In this document: positions 6,878 through 15,237 of the stretch, piece by piece
Layout: every line of letters begins with the position of its first letter
Position numbering within the stretch: position 1 is the first letter of the stretch
Assembly: GCA_035247945.1 (NCBI GenBank)
Contig: DATFHX010000030.1
Coordinates: 1 to 46,757, forward strand
Length of the DNA: 46,757 nucleotides
Reading direction: 5' to 3'
Origin: DATFHX01 sp035247945
GTDB taxonomy: Bacteria; Patescibacteriota; Saccharimonadia; Saccharimonadales; Saccharimonadaceae
Made by a program: the position numbers and the translations under genes
The notes under the pieces: model-generated
The model's input: the letters and a program-made list of their open reading frames with translations, nothing else
Database searches by the model: none
Told to the model about the DNA's origin: nothing

Positions 6878-9679
6878 TTATCGTAGCCGCAGAACAGTCT
6901 CGTCGTTGCTGCTAGAGGCCTCGCGAGGCTTCGGAGCGGAAGATGTAGAAGAAGTCGCACCCGAGCTTTCTCCGCCCTCGGAGGTAGATTTACCGCGTCT
7001 TCGTGAGCGTTTTCGTTTTCGCTTAGCTGGAGCCTCTTCAGTTCCTGTGGCCGATCCTGTAGATTGTTGCTGAGCAGTTTCTGCTTGACTGGTGACAACT
7101 GGAGGAAGTATCTCAGCAGGAGGAGCGATTGTGGCAGGGGTGGGGGTAGCCTTTGGTTCTTCCTGCGGCTTTGCTGCCGACTTTGGTTTCGGCGGCCCTG
7201 ATTGGCTTGATTTTGCTTTCGGTGCTGCCTGTTTTGGTTGCTGAGGTTGCTGTTGTGGCTTCGGGGGGTTCACTGCTTCAGCGATCTCGGCTTCGACGTC
7301 TTCCCTGCTCCGGCTGTAGGTTAAACGGGTATTTTCAATAATGCGACCGGTGTTGTCAATCTGGGGAGGTGGGAGGGTTAGTGTCGTAGCGCTGAATGCC
7401 GGGGTCTTCTCGCCATTAATAACCATGTTAATAATGAAGTGACGGTTGTGCATCTGAAGTAGGTCGTTGGCTTCGAATTGGGGTTCGAACTGCTTAGCGA
7501 GAATTGGCGCATCGTCTGCAGAGACACGGAATGTAATCATAGTACCAACGTTACCAAAGACCGCATTTCGTACGGTGTCACTCATCTGAGAGATGTACTG
7601 GTTCGCTACGGTAAGGTTGAGGCCGTATTTACGTGCCTCAGAAAGGATAGTTGCGAAACTGTCAGTCGCAAAGTTTTGGAACTCGTCCACATAGAGGAAG
7701 AAAGGGCGACGATCTTTAATGTCTGGGATGTCTGAACGAGACATGGCGGCAAGCTGAATCTTTGTTACAAGGAATGACCCGAGGATTGATGCGTTGTCTT
7801 CACCAATAAGACCCTTTGAAAGGTTAACGATGAGGATTTTGCCTTCGTCCATAATCTGACGAATGTTGAAGGTAGACTTCGGTTGGCCGATAATGTTACG
7901 GATCACAGGGTTGGCGGTAAACGCACCCACCTTGTTGAGCACAGGAGCGATTGCTTCTGCCTGGAACTTCTCTGTCCAACTATTGAACTCAATGTTCCAG
8001 AACTGGAGTACGACAGTGTCGGTACAGTACGTGAGTGTCTCTTTACGGAACTTCTTGTCGGTAAGCATGCGGGTAATGTCGAGCATGGTCGTTTCAGGGC
8101 GGTCAAGAAGTGCGAGAATAGTGTATCGAAGGATATACTCAAGACGCGGACCCCAGCTGTCGCCGAACATACGCTTGAGCACGCCGATCACTTCACTACT
8201 GATGTTACTCTTCTGGTTTGGATTAGTGACTTCGAGTGGATTGAACCCAAGTGGAAAAGCGGTGTCGGATGGGTTGAAGTAGACAACATCCTTAATGCGG
8301 GATCCTGGGATAAAACGCATATTATCTACCGCGAAGTCACCGTGTGGGTCGATAATAGCGTATCCTTGGCCATGGAAAATATCACTCAGCGCAAAAAGCT
8401 CCAGAGTACCTGACTTACCTGCACCGGTTTGACCAATAATATAGACGTGACGCGAGCGGTCATACCGAAGCATACCAAACTGGTGATTGATACCACGAAA
8501 GTTAGTAAGCCCAAAGGCGCTAATATTCTCGTCGATTGCATCGTTTCCGGTAATAATCGGAAGCTTTGCTGGGGGTTCAGCAGTCTTTGTGCTTGCCCAT
8601 ACAATATTTGGCGTCTCAACATTCGTGTGTGGGAGGTGGAATACGGAGGCGAGCTCCTCAATGTTAAGGATAAATCCCCTATCTGCAAAGATGCGTGCTT
8701 TATACTGTCCGAGATCTTCTTTTTTGAAGCTGCTGTTCGTGAGCTTGAAGCCATTGAGGTTAGTGCTGTTGTACTGCTTGTACGTTCCTACGAGCGCCTG
8801 CATGGTAAGCTTAGCGTTTGTAGGACTTTCTCCGAGATACGCCATGCGAATTTTAACTTGGTAGCCAAGTTTTGTTGCCTTCTTTTCGGCTTCAGTGATC
8901 CGCGTCTTATCACGTTCGGACAGTTCCTTCGGTGCGCTTCCGCCACCAATCCCCTGCTCTGGAGGTTTAGAGAGGGCGCCAATGAGGCCCCCAACCCATT
9001 TGAAGTTAAAGCCGCTGCCTGTAAAGAATTCAAATGGCTTCCCATTTTTAACTGTCTTTATCCAGCTATCTGATGCTTTATGCCATTCATCTGCAATTGG
9101 TCGAACAAGGATCTGGACCCAGAGCTCATCTCCCGTGGATTCAAGCTTTGCGAGCGTACCTGTAATACCGGCAAGAGGGTCAACTTCAAAACTCTGGAAG
9201 GTTTTAATTGGAAGAAACTCACTCGCGGTGAGTGTAATTTCAGATGTATGGACAACGCTATGCTGACGTTCGTGTGTAACATAGTCCTCATCTGCTTCAT
9301 GAATTTGAACCGTTGGATACTGTGAATAGATTTGTCCTTCGACGAAACTCTGAAAGGTCTTTGGAACCCATACGTAGAAACGGATCTGTCCGTTTACAGA
9401 TGCAATCTCAAAGCTGAGGTGTTCTTGAACACCTCCAGTCATCTTTAATTCATTCTTATCGCGAAGGATGCCGTGAAGACTGGCGAAAAGCTGCTCTGCA
9501 GCGAGCTCTGATTTGTCATTAGCCTTTGGAATTTCAAGTACGAGGAGCGTGCTGTCGATCGATTTGATAGCATCAATACGACGATAATTTCGCATTGTCA
9601 TGTAGAGCAGGATAAGCACGATTGGAAGCCAAACGTACCATTGCAATAACAGATTGATCAGCCAAAAGAGAACATCCAT
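6878..9679 (-). CDS. VirD4/TraD-like (DUF87) type IV secretion-family ATPase
   Basis: 933 residues. An N-terminal membrane anchor (residues 2-27) is followed by a soluble alpha/beta region, a RecA-like motor with Walker A GQTGAGKS (416-423) and Walker B FFLYVDEFQNF (about 640-650), the sensor motif TVANQYISQM, and a region of about 190 residues rich in Pro/Gln/Lys/Ser with a basic patch KRKRKRSRRRGK. The family couples ATP hydrolysis to moving DNA or protein across membranes, and homologues are widely conserved in Saccharibacteria. No other type IV secretion genes are nearby, so it may act with genes elsewhere. The disordered basic tail is unusual and could bind nucleic acid. Confidence 0.85.
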   Translation of the reverse strand: MDVLFWLINLLLQWYVWLPIVLILLYMTMRNYRRIDAIKSIDSTLLVLEIPKANDKSELAAEQLFASLHGILRDKNELKMTGGVQEHLSFEIASVNGQIRFYVWVPKTFQSFVEGQIYSQYPTVQIHEADEDYVTHERQHSVVHTSEITLTASEFLPIKTFQSFEVDPLAGITGTLAKLESTGDELWVQILVRPIADEWHKASDSWIKTVKNGKPFEFFTGSGFNFKWVGGLIGALSKPPEQGIGGGSAPKELSERDKTRITEAEKKATKLGYQVKIRMAYLGESPTNAKLTMQALVGTYKQYNSTNLNGFKLTNSSFKKEDLGQYKARIFADRGFILNIEELASVFHLPHTNVETPNIVWASTKTAEPPAKLPIITGNDAIDENISAFGLTNFRGINHQFGMLRYDRSRHVYIIGQTGAGKSGTLELFALSDIFHGQGYAIIDPHGDFAVDNMRFIPGSRIKDVVYFNPSDTAFPLGFNPLEVTNPNQKSNISSEVIGVLKRMFGDSWGPRLEYILRYTILALLDRPETTMLDITRMLTDKKFRKETLTYCTDTVVLQFWNIEFNSWTEKFQAEAIAPVLNKVGAFTANPVIRNIIGQPKSTFNIRQIMDEGKILIVNLSKGLIGEDNASILGSFLVTKIQLAAMSRSDIPDIKDRRPFFLYVDEFQNFATDSFATILSEARKYGLNLTVANQYISQMSDTVRNAVFGNVGTMITFRVSADDAPILAKQFEPQFEANDLLQMHNRHFIINMVINGEKTPAFSATTLTLPPPQIDNTGRIIENTRLTYSRSREDVEAEIAEAVNPPKPQQQPQQPKQAAPKAKSSQSGPPKPKSAAKPQEEPKATPTPATIAPPAEILPPVVTSQAETAQQQSTGSATGTEEAPAKRKRKRSRRRGKSTSEGGESSGATSSTSSAPKPREASSSNDETVLRLR

Positions 9680-9726
9680 AACTGTGGTCTATTGTCCCAT
9701 CTAAGGCTAATCTTTGCAAGCGCAAG

Positions 9727-10788
9727 CTATTTGGCTGCAGGTGTAAGTTCGAGCGCGTATGTTGCCTTAGCAACACGCTTAAATTGGGTCTTACTTTGGA
9801 GGTTGAGGAGGATGGTTGTTTCCTTGACCTGGCGGCTCTTAAGAACGCGCTTAACGATTTCGTCGCGGTGAAGTGGCTCCCCTGCCTTCTCGAGAACGTC
9901 GGTGATGATGTCTGCAACAGTTCCCTTGCTGAATCCCCAGTTGTCGAGGGCGTAGATGCCACGACCGATAAGGACGAACCTCTTATCTTTAATAAGTTCG
10001 TTGTGAATTGCCTGGGTTGTTACATCTTTACGCTTAAAGTCACTCTTCTTGATTGACTTAGCGATTTCAGAGAAGTGCATTGGCTTGCCATTTTCGTGAA
10101 GAATGACATAGATTTTGTCGCGGATGTTCTTTGGATTAACAGTAGGCCATTTAACAAGCCCCCAGTTATCCTTAAGATGAGCAAGGTGCTTAGAGGTGCT
10201 TGCGAGTGCCTGGACGTGTGAAGGGTGCTCGTGGTTGAGCTGCGCGTGAAGATCTTCGATTTGAAGTGGTTCGCCATGCTTCTTGATTGTTTTTACAATC
10301 TCGTCAACATTCTCCTTGATCTGCTTCTCGCTTCCATAGGACTTGATCCCAACGGCGTGGTGGTAGTGATCGTTCTCGTTAATTACGACGAGGTTTGGAG
10401 AGAGTTCAGCAACAAAGGCGACGTGTGCCCGGTGGCGAATGTCATGGTTTTTGCCAACGATGCGCTCTGTTACGTCCTGAATACGACCAACGCGACCGGT
10501 TTCAGAGAGGTCGCGCGTAATGAGGCGTTCGATTTCGCGGACAGCGGGAATCTTGTTCTCTTCTGCAGCGATTTTGAGGCGGATGAGGATGGCTTTTTCG
10601 AGTTGACGGACGCGTTCGCGTGTTATTCCGAGGAGTTCACCGATTTGTTCGAGCGTTTCGCGGCGATCGAACAGCCCAAACCGCCGTGTGATGATCTCGC
10701 GTTCGCGTTCCTGATCGATCACAGCTAGGATGTCGCTGACAGCACTTTTCAGGTTAGTCGCGGTATCTTTATTTGCGGTTTCATCCAT
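9727..10788 (-). CDS. Sigma-70 region 4 / HARE-HTH transcription factor
   Basis: 353 residues. N-terminal residues about 20-75 are a sigma-70 region 4 (RRFGLFDRRETLEQIGELLG then ITRERVRQLEKA), the part that contacts the -35 box. No sigma region 2 is present, so it is not a full sigma factor. The rest carries repeated winged-helix modules of HARE-HTH type: IKENVDEIVKTIKKHGEPLQIEDL, IRDKIYVILHENGKPMHFSEI...FVLIGRGIYAL, and VADIITDVLEKAGEPLHRDEIV. HARE-HTH domains also occur in the RNA polymerase delta subunit. A consensus promoter precedes the gene. Likely an RNA polymerase-associated regulator. Confidence 0.8.
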   Translation of the reverse strand: MDETANKDTATNLKSAVSDILAVIDQEREREIITRRFGLFDRRETLEQIGELLGITRERVRQLEKAILIRLKIAAEENKIPAVREIERLITRDLSETGRVGRIQDVTERIVGKNHDIRHRAHVAFVAELSPNLVVINENDHYHHAVGIKSYGSEKQIKENVDEIVKTIKKHGEPLQIEDLHAQLNHEHPSHVQALASTSKHLAHLKDNWGLVKWPTVNPKNIRDKIYVILHENGKPMHFSEIAKSIKKSDFKRKDVTTQAIHNELIKDKRFVLIGRGIYALDNWGFSKGTVADIITDVLEKAGEPLHRDEIVKRVLKSRQVKETTILLNLQSKTQFKRVAKATYALELTPAAK

Positions 10789-10854
10789 GACTGGTAGGGT
10801 TCCTCTCTGTCACCTCTTTGAGAATGTTATGTTAATTGTATATCTAATACTATT

Positions 10855-10883
10855 ATTATAGAACAGAAGATATTCTATGTCAA
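10855..10883 (-). promoter_or_regulatory. Consensus sigma-70 promoter of the sigma-r4/HARE gene
   Basis: On the minus strand TTGACA (10883-10878), exactly 17 nt, then TATAAT (10860-10855): both boxes match consensus. The transcript would carry a leader of roughly 60 nt before the ATG at 10788. Confidence 0.75.
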
Positions 10884-10993
10884 GTACCGTATTGAGGTTA
10901 AATTAATTATAGCATGAAGTAGACGGGTGGAGTAAAGAGTGTTTTGAGACTTTTATAATGCTTATGATGTTGTATGGATACTATTAGGGGTGG

Positions 10994-11039
10994 CATAAAA
11001 GAAAAGCACCCCCAGTCATGGGAGTGCTTTTCTTTTATG
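10994..11039 (-). terminator. Strong bidirectional terminator
   Basis: CATAAAAGAAAAGCA and its exact reverse complement flank a GC-rich core. T-runs occur on both strands. It follows the small gene 11055-11249. Confidence 0.9.
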
Positions 11040-11054
11040 CGAATGCACTCGTCA

Positions 11055-11249
11055 TCATTCCTGGGGGAAGTGCCGCCCTCCACACTCCTCGTTCCCACAG
11101 CAGGGGTCGGCATCGGGAATGGGGGTCTTCGGAGGGATGTAGGGCGGAACCTGTGGCTGGCGCTGAAGGATGATGACGCACGCAGCGCAGAGGGCCGCTC
11201 CGGAGGCTGCCGCTGCGATGATCGCTGCGGCTTCACGTTTATTGGTCAC
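11055..11249 (-). CDS. Small exported or membrane-anchored Pro/Cys-rich protein
   Basis: 64 residues from GTG. An N-terminal Ala-rich hydrophobic segment (AAAIIAAAASGAALCAACVII) is followed by a proline-rich linker (QPQVPPYIPPKTPIP) and a Cys-rich tail (CCGNEECGG). GC-rich codons and a private terminator put it in the cassette class. It could be a lipoprotein or small metal-binding surface protein; no family recognised. The SD (GGGAAG) is moderate. Confidence 0.55.
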   Translation of the reverse strand: MTNKREAAAIIAAAASGAALCAACVIILQRQPQVPPYIPPKTPIPDADPCCGNEECGGRHFPQE

Positions 11250-11316
11250 GATCTTCCCATCTGTGGGTGGGCTTTGGCCTTCCCTATTTTGCAGGAGAAG
11301 CGGAAGAATGGCAAGG

Positions 11317-13611
11317 TTAACTTGATTTGCGCCGGACTACGCGGCGTGCCTTCTTGGCGGGTGCTTTTTCGAGGAGCTCTTTTGCTTGTTCGTGTGTAAT
11401 AGCCTTTGGATCATCGCCCTTAGGAATCTTAGCATTCTTCTTCCCGTCGGTAATGTAGGGACCATAGCGACCATTAAGTACTTTTATACCGTCACCAAAG
11501 TCGGCAATATTCTTCTCTGCCTCGGTTTTGAGCTTTTCTTCGTACATCTCGAGTGCCTGTTCGAGTGTGATGTCGTGAGGATCGAGTGGCTTAATGCTCA
11601 CAAAGAGTTTATCGACGACGATGTAAGGGCCAAAGCGTCCAATGTTCGCCTTTATCTCCTTGCCATCCTTAGTCTTGCCGACGAGGCGTGGCAGCTTAAA
11701 CATTTCTAGTGCTTGCTCGAGGGTAACAGTTTCAATCTTGGCGCCAGCAGGAAGTGGCGCGAAGATTGGTTTAGGGTCATCTGATTGTTCTCCTTTTTGA
11801 AGCATCGGGCCAAAACGGCCGAAGCGAGCAAAAATTGGGAGGCCAGACTTGGGATCGTCGCCTACGTGACGTGTCTGAGTTGCCTCAGCGCGGCTAATGT
11901 CGGCGCTACTTTCGACGAGCTTATGGAATGGTTTATAGAATTCATCAAGTACTTTTACGCGGTCCTTGTCGCCAACGGCAATCTCGTCAAGCTGATCCTC
12001 TACCTTTTTAGTAAAGTCATAATCCATGACGTCCGCAAAGTGTTTGACGAGGAAATCAGTTACGACCTTACCTGTGTCTGTGGGGAACAGTTTGTTGCTG
12101 TCTTTACCGTACTGAATCTTCTCTTTGGCTTCTGTGAGAGCTCCATCCTCAAGTACGAGTTTTGACACTTCCTTTTCTACACCTTCAATGTCACCCCGCT
12201 CGACGTAGCCGCGCGCTTGGATTGTATTAATAGTACTTGCGTAGGTGGATGGGCGTCCAATCCCCTTCTCTTCAAGGGTTCGAACGAGGCTTGCTTCGGT
12301 ATAGCGAGCGGGCCCACGGGACAGCTGCTCGAGTGCTTGTGCGGACTTAAGCGTAAGCGAGTCTCCGCTACTGAGTGGCGGAAGGAGTGTATCGTCTCCA
12401 CTTCGTCCATAGACTTTTAGAAAACCGTCAAAGACAACTACTTCCCCTTTGGCCTCTAGGGGTTCTTTTGATTTATCTGCAGAGATAGTAATCGTGGTCT
12501 TTTCGAGTTTTGCTGGGGTCATCTGACTAGCTAAGGTGCGCCTCCAGATGAGGTTGTAGAGCTTTTGCTGCTGTGCGTCGGCTCCCGCAGTAGCTCGTGA
12601 AATATCCGTTGGGCGGATAGCCTCGTGGGCCTCTTGGGCGTTTGCTGACTTGGCTTTAAATGTACGGAACTGGTGGTACTGCTCACCGTACTCACTTTTA
12701 ATAAAGCTTGTCATGGCACCAAGTGCCTGGGTAGAAAGGTTTACGGAATCAGTACGCATGTAGGTAATGAGACCGGCTTCATAAAGACGTTGAGCGAGTT
12801 GCATTGTGTTACGAGGGCTAAAGCCGAGTTTGCTCGAAGCTTCTTGTTGAAGGGTGCTTGTTGTAAATGGAGCTGAAGGACTTCTTGTTCCTGGCTTCTT
12901 AGTTACGTCAGAGACGGTGAATGAACTTTCTTTAAACTCATTCAGAATCGTGCGAACATCGTCAATTGAGGCGTGCTTTTTGCTACTTACTGCAGGCAAA
13001 ATGGTGCCGTCGCTCAGGATAAATTCTGCTGTGAGCTTGAAGGTCGATTCTGCGATGTGCGCGTCGATTTCGGCTTCGCGCTCAACAATAAGCCGGACAG
13101 CTACAGACTGTACGCGGCCTGCGGAGAGTTGCGGACGCACCTTGCGCCATAAAACAGGAGAGAGTTCGAATCCTACCAAGTAATCGAGCGACTGACGGGC
13201 TTGCTGTGCTTCAACAAGCTTCATATCAATCGTGCGTGGGTGCTTTACTGCTTGGTCGAGTGCGGATTTAGTAATTTCGTGAAATACGATTCGATGTGTT
13301 GTCTTGGGATCAAGCTTGAGAACTTCCGCGAGGTGCCAGGCAATCGCCTCCCCTTCGCGGTCTTCATCGCTTGCGAGCCAGACAGTGTCGGCGAGCTTCA
13401 CTTCTTTTTTTAGTTCAGCAATGGTTTTCTTTTTGTCGGCATTAACTTCAAATCGTGGTTTAAAGCCATTGGCTACATCGACACTTCCATTCTTACTTGG
13501 GAGTCCTCGGATATGACCGATACTACTCTTAACGGTGAAATCACGGCCAAGATACTTCTCGATCGTTTTTGCTTTTGCGGGTGACTCTACAATTACTAAA
13601 TTCTTACTCAT
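11317..13611 (-). CDS. topA: DNA topoisomerase I
   Basis: 764 residues from ATG at 13611 (an upstream ORF extension lacks support). The TOPRIM domain starts at NLVIVESPAKAKTIEKYLG with the acidic triad region WLASDEDREGEAIAWHL; the QSLDYLVGFELSPVLW and LSAGRVQSVAVRLIV motifs and the catalytic-tyrosine motif GLITYMRTDSVNLS follow. The C-terminus has three Topo-C repeats (FGRFGPML, IGRFGPYI, NGRYGPYI) in place of Cys4 zinc ribbons, and a basic tail. It relaxes negative supercoils behind RNA polymerase. A TACACT box lies upstream; there is no SD before the ATG. Confidence 0.97.
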   Translation of the reverse strand: MSKNLVIVESPAKAKTIEKYLGRDFTVKSSIGHIRGLPSKNGSVDVANGFKPRFEVNADKKKTIAELKKEVKLADTVWLASDEDREGEAIAWHLAEVLKLDPKTTHRIVFHEITKSALDQAVKHPRTIDMKLVEAQQARQSLDYLVGFELSPVLWRKVRPQLSAGRVQSVAVRLIVEREAEIDAHIAESTFKLTAEFILSDGTILPAVSSKKHASIDDVRTILNEFKESSFTVSDVTKKPGTRSPSAPFTTSTLQQEASSKLGFSPRNTMQLAQRLYEAGLITYMRTDSVNLSTQALGAMTSFIKSEYGEQYHQFRTFKAKSANAQEAHEAIRPTDISRATAGADAQQQKLYNLIWRRTLASQMTPAKLEKTTITISADKSKEPLEAKGEVVVFDGFLKVYGRSGDDTLLPPLSSGDSLTLKSAQALEQLSRGPARYTEASLVRTLEEKGIGRPSTYASTINTIQARGYVERGDIEGVEKEVSKLVLEDGALTEAKEKIQYGKDSNKLFPTDTGKVVTDFLVKHFADVMDYDFTKKVEDQLDEIAVGDKDRVKVLDEFYKPFHKLVESSADISRAEATQTRHVGDDPKSGLPIFARFGRFGPMLQKGEQSDDPKPIFAPLPAGAKIETVTLEQALEMFKLPRLVGKTKDGKEIKANIGRFGPYIVVDKLFVSIKPLDPHDITLEQALEMYEEKLKTEAEKNIADFGDGIKVLNGRYGPYITDGKKNAKIPKGDDPKAITHEQAKELLEKAPAKKARRVVRRKSS

Positions 13612-13694
13612 GGTGGGATTCTTCTTATGTTCTAGTGTAGAACACACGGGGACTTATTGTATGTAATTTATGATAGTTTTGCAAATTGTATAGT

Positions 13695-13730
13695 AAAAGG
13701 CCGCCCAGGACAAGTCTGTCCGGGGCGGCC
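13695..13730 (-). terminator. Intrinsic terminator of the 57-residue CxxC gene
   Basis: GGCCGCCC/GGGCGGCC with an inner AGGACA/TGTCC stem; on the minus strand it runs into TTTT. It lies 25 nt beyond the stop of the small minus-strand gene. Confidence 0.85.
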
Positions 13731-13755
13731 GCATCCTCTCAGTGTCGGGTAGCTG

Positions 13756-13929
13756 TTACTTGATTATCCATTTCCCACAGGACCCACACCTGGTGACTTT
13801 TGCACCGCCTGCTGCTCTTTGTGCCGCAGAGCGATCACTGAAGGCCCCACCCGGGTGCGTTCCACCTTGGTGGCTGACGCATTTAGTCGACTGAGGATTC
13901 TTCATCTTACGGTCGCGTTGGGTGCTCAT
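13756..13929 (-). CDS. 57-residue basic zinc-ribbon-like protein (short gene)
   Basis: A 57-codon ORF from ATG at 13929. It is basic (MSTQRDRKMKNPQSTK), has a Gly/His/Ala-rich middle and a C-terminal CGSCGKW, with a further Cys near residue 17, which would suit one metal site. Its GC-rich codons, a leader hairpin (CCTGAA-GACA-TTCAGG at about 13960-13975) and a private terminator argue it is real. The SD is weak. It resembles small nucleic-acid-binding proteins in composition, but no family is identified. Confidence 0.55.
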   Translation of the reverse strand: MSTQRDRKMKNPQSTKCVSHQGGTHPGGAFSDRSAAQRAAGGAKVTRCGSCGKWIIK

Positions 13930-14151
13930 AGCATCCGTTCTACTCGAGGAATTTTGAGCCTGAAGACATTCAGGCGACTATATATTGTATACTATTATGG
14001 TTATTACGTCTACTGTCTAAAGGTTGCATACCTATAGTAGATATGGGAAAGATATAGTAAATCAGCGTGTTTTCAATAGTCTAAAAAGTATATCGATTAT
14101 GTTTTATAGGGGTGAACCTATTGCGCATTTGTATTTTATGTGTAGAAGGTG

Positions 14152-14180
14152 TTGACATAATGTCAAATACGTGCTAATAT
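14152..14180 (+). promoter_or_regulatory. Strong promoter with palindromic -35 operator
   Basis: TTGACA (14152-14157), a 17-nt spacer, then TGC-TAATAT (box 14175-14180, extended -10). The -35 box is the left arm of a perfect palindrome TTGACATAATGTCAA (14152-14166), a likely repressor operator. The start of transcription would be near 14187. Confidence 0.75.
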
Positions 14181-14186
14181 CAAAGA

Positions 14187-14431
14187 GATTGATTGCAGAA
14201 GTGCAGTCAAAAGCACCTTTACCCCCTATTCTAACTTATGTTAGGTTGTGTGCAATGCTGCTGGACAAAGTATCTACCCTCCACTTTTCTAGCCTCTAAG
14301 GCATTGCATGCATACTAACCCCTTTAACCAGCGAACGTCTGCGTAGATACGAGAATGTTGCGCTTGCCCCGCCGGGTGGGTTAAAGGGCCAAATGGCGCC
14401 AGGTGATGCCCACCCTTACCTGGCGCTTTTT
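14187..14431 (+). ncRNA. Candidate structured non-coding RNA (or metal-responsive leader of the ZIP gene)
   Basis: About 245 nt between a strong promoter and an intrinsic terminator, without a credible ORF. Visible pairings: hairpin TTGATTGCA/TGCAGTCAA (14189-14210); CTAAC/GTTAG hairpin (14231-14244); GCAATGC (14252-14258) with GCATTGC (14301-14307); CCCTTTAACC (14320-14329) with GGTTAAAGGG (14379-14388); and GTATCTAC (14270-14277) with GTAGATAC (14343-14350), which crosses the last stem and the GCAATGC stem as a pseudoknot would. I do not see RNase P, tmRNA, SRP or 6S signatures. Because the terminator ends 29 nt before the ZIP start it could also be a riboswitch-type leader. Confidence 0.6.
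14395..14431 (+). terminator. Intrinsic terminator of the candidate RNA
   Basis: GCGCCAGGT (14396-14404) pairs with ACCTGGCGC (14418-14426), followed by TTTTT. Confidence 0.9.
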
Positions 14432-14460
14432 GGTTGGAAAATGCTATACTTAGGATACTT

Positions 14461-15213
14461 ATGACATTTCTTTATATGATCCTGGCAATTATTATTGGCA
14501 GCAGCATCTCCTTGATTGGCGGCATGCTGCTTTTCCGCTTTAAAAAGCGACGACAGCTTGCAATTATGCTGAGCCTTCCGTTTGGAGCTGGTGCACTGCT
14601 TGCAGCGGCTTTTTTCGATCTTTTCCCTGAGTCTTTTGAACTTGGTGAGCCGCGTCATATGCTTATCTATGCTCTTATAGGGTTTATTGTCTTCTTCCTC
14701 TTTGAGCGTCTCGCGCCGTGGTTCCATCATCACCACGAACATGAGGTTGAAGAAGATGTTCGTAACGCTCACCAACGTCGTATGATTATGTTTGGTGATC
14801 TCACTCATAATATGATCGATGGTGTGGCAATTGGTGCTGCGTTTCTTGTAGATATTCCAACCGGGGTTATTACGACACTGGCCGTTTCGGCACATGAGAT
14901 TCCAAAGGAGCTTGGAACGTTTGCAATGCTTCTTTCAAAAGGGTGGCGCGGACTTATTGTAGTGCTTGCTAATATGGCAACTGCGATCGGAACGATTGTC
15001 ATGGCGACACTTGTCTATTGGTCGGGACTTGATCTGAGCGCAACAATTGCACCGCTTCTTGCAGCAACCGCTGGTTTCTTTATCTATATCGCTGCGAGTG
15101 ATATTATTCCGGATATCCACGAACAGCCTCGTCGCATTGGTACAGCACAGGCTGGGATGCTTATATTTGGGCTTGTTGGTGTGGCCGGTGTTATTACTTG
15201 GCTTGGTGTTTAG
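14461..15213 (+). CDS. ZIP-family metal ion transporter
   Basis: 250 residues from ATG at 14461; earlier in-frame codons overlap the promoter. About eight membrane helices; a His-rich cytoplasmic loop (FHHHHEHEVEED, near residue 95) and the two metal-binding helices HNMIDGVAIGAAF and AVSAHEIPKELG, the ZIP signature with His, Asn/Asp and HExxxE. It imports divalent cations such as zinc, iron or manganese. A TGC-TATACT box lies 10 nt before the ATG, so a leaderless transcript is possible in addition to read-through from the upstream RNA. Confidence 0.92.
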   Translation: MTFLYMILAIIIGSSISLIGGMLLFRFKKRRQLAIMLSLPFGAGALLAAAFFDLFPESFELGEPRHMLIYALIGFIVFFLFERLAPWFHHHHEHEVEEDVRNAHQRRMIMFGDLTHNMIDGVAIGAAFLVDIPTGVITTLAVSAHEIPKELGTFAMLLSKGWRGLIVVLANMATAIGTIVMATLVYWSGLDLSATIAPLLAATAGFFIYIAASDIIPDIHEQPRRIGTAQAGMLIFGLVGVAGVITWLGV

Positions 15214-15237
15214 TCCTGTCTTTGACTTTTTGTAAGG

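Noticed and set aside
7478..9325. Several plus-strand ORFs of 80-214 codons inside the VirD4-like ATPase gene
   Set aside because: They are shadows of a clear 933-residue protein, without ribosome binding sites or recognisable domains.
10225..10728. 167-codon plus-strand ORF opposite the sigma-r4/HARE gene
   Set aside because: The minus-strand protein has clear helix-turn-helix motifs; the plus ORF composition (Val/Phe/Asp-rich) is an antisense artefact.
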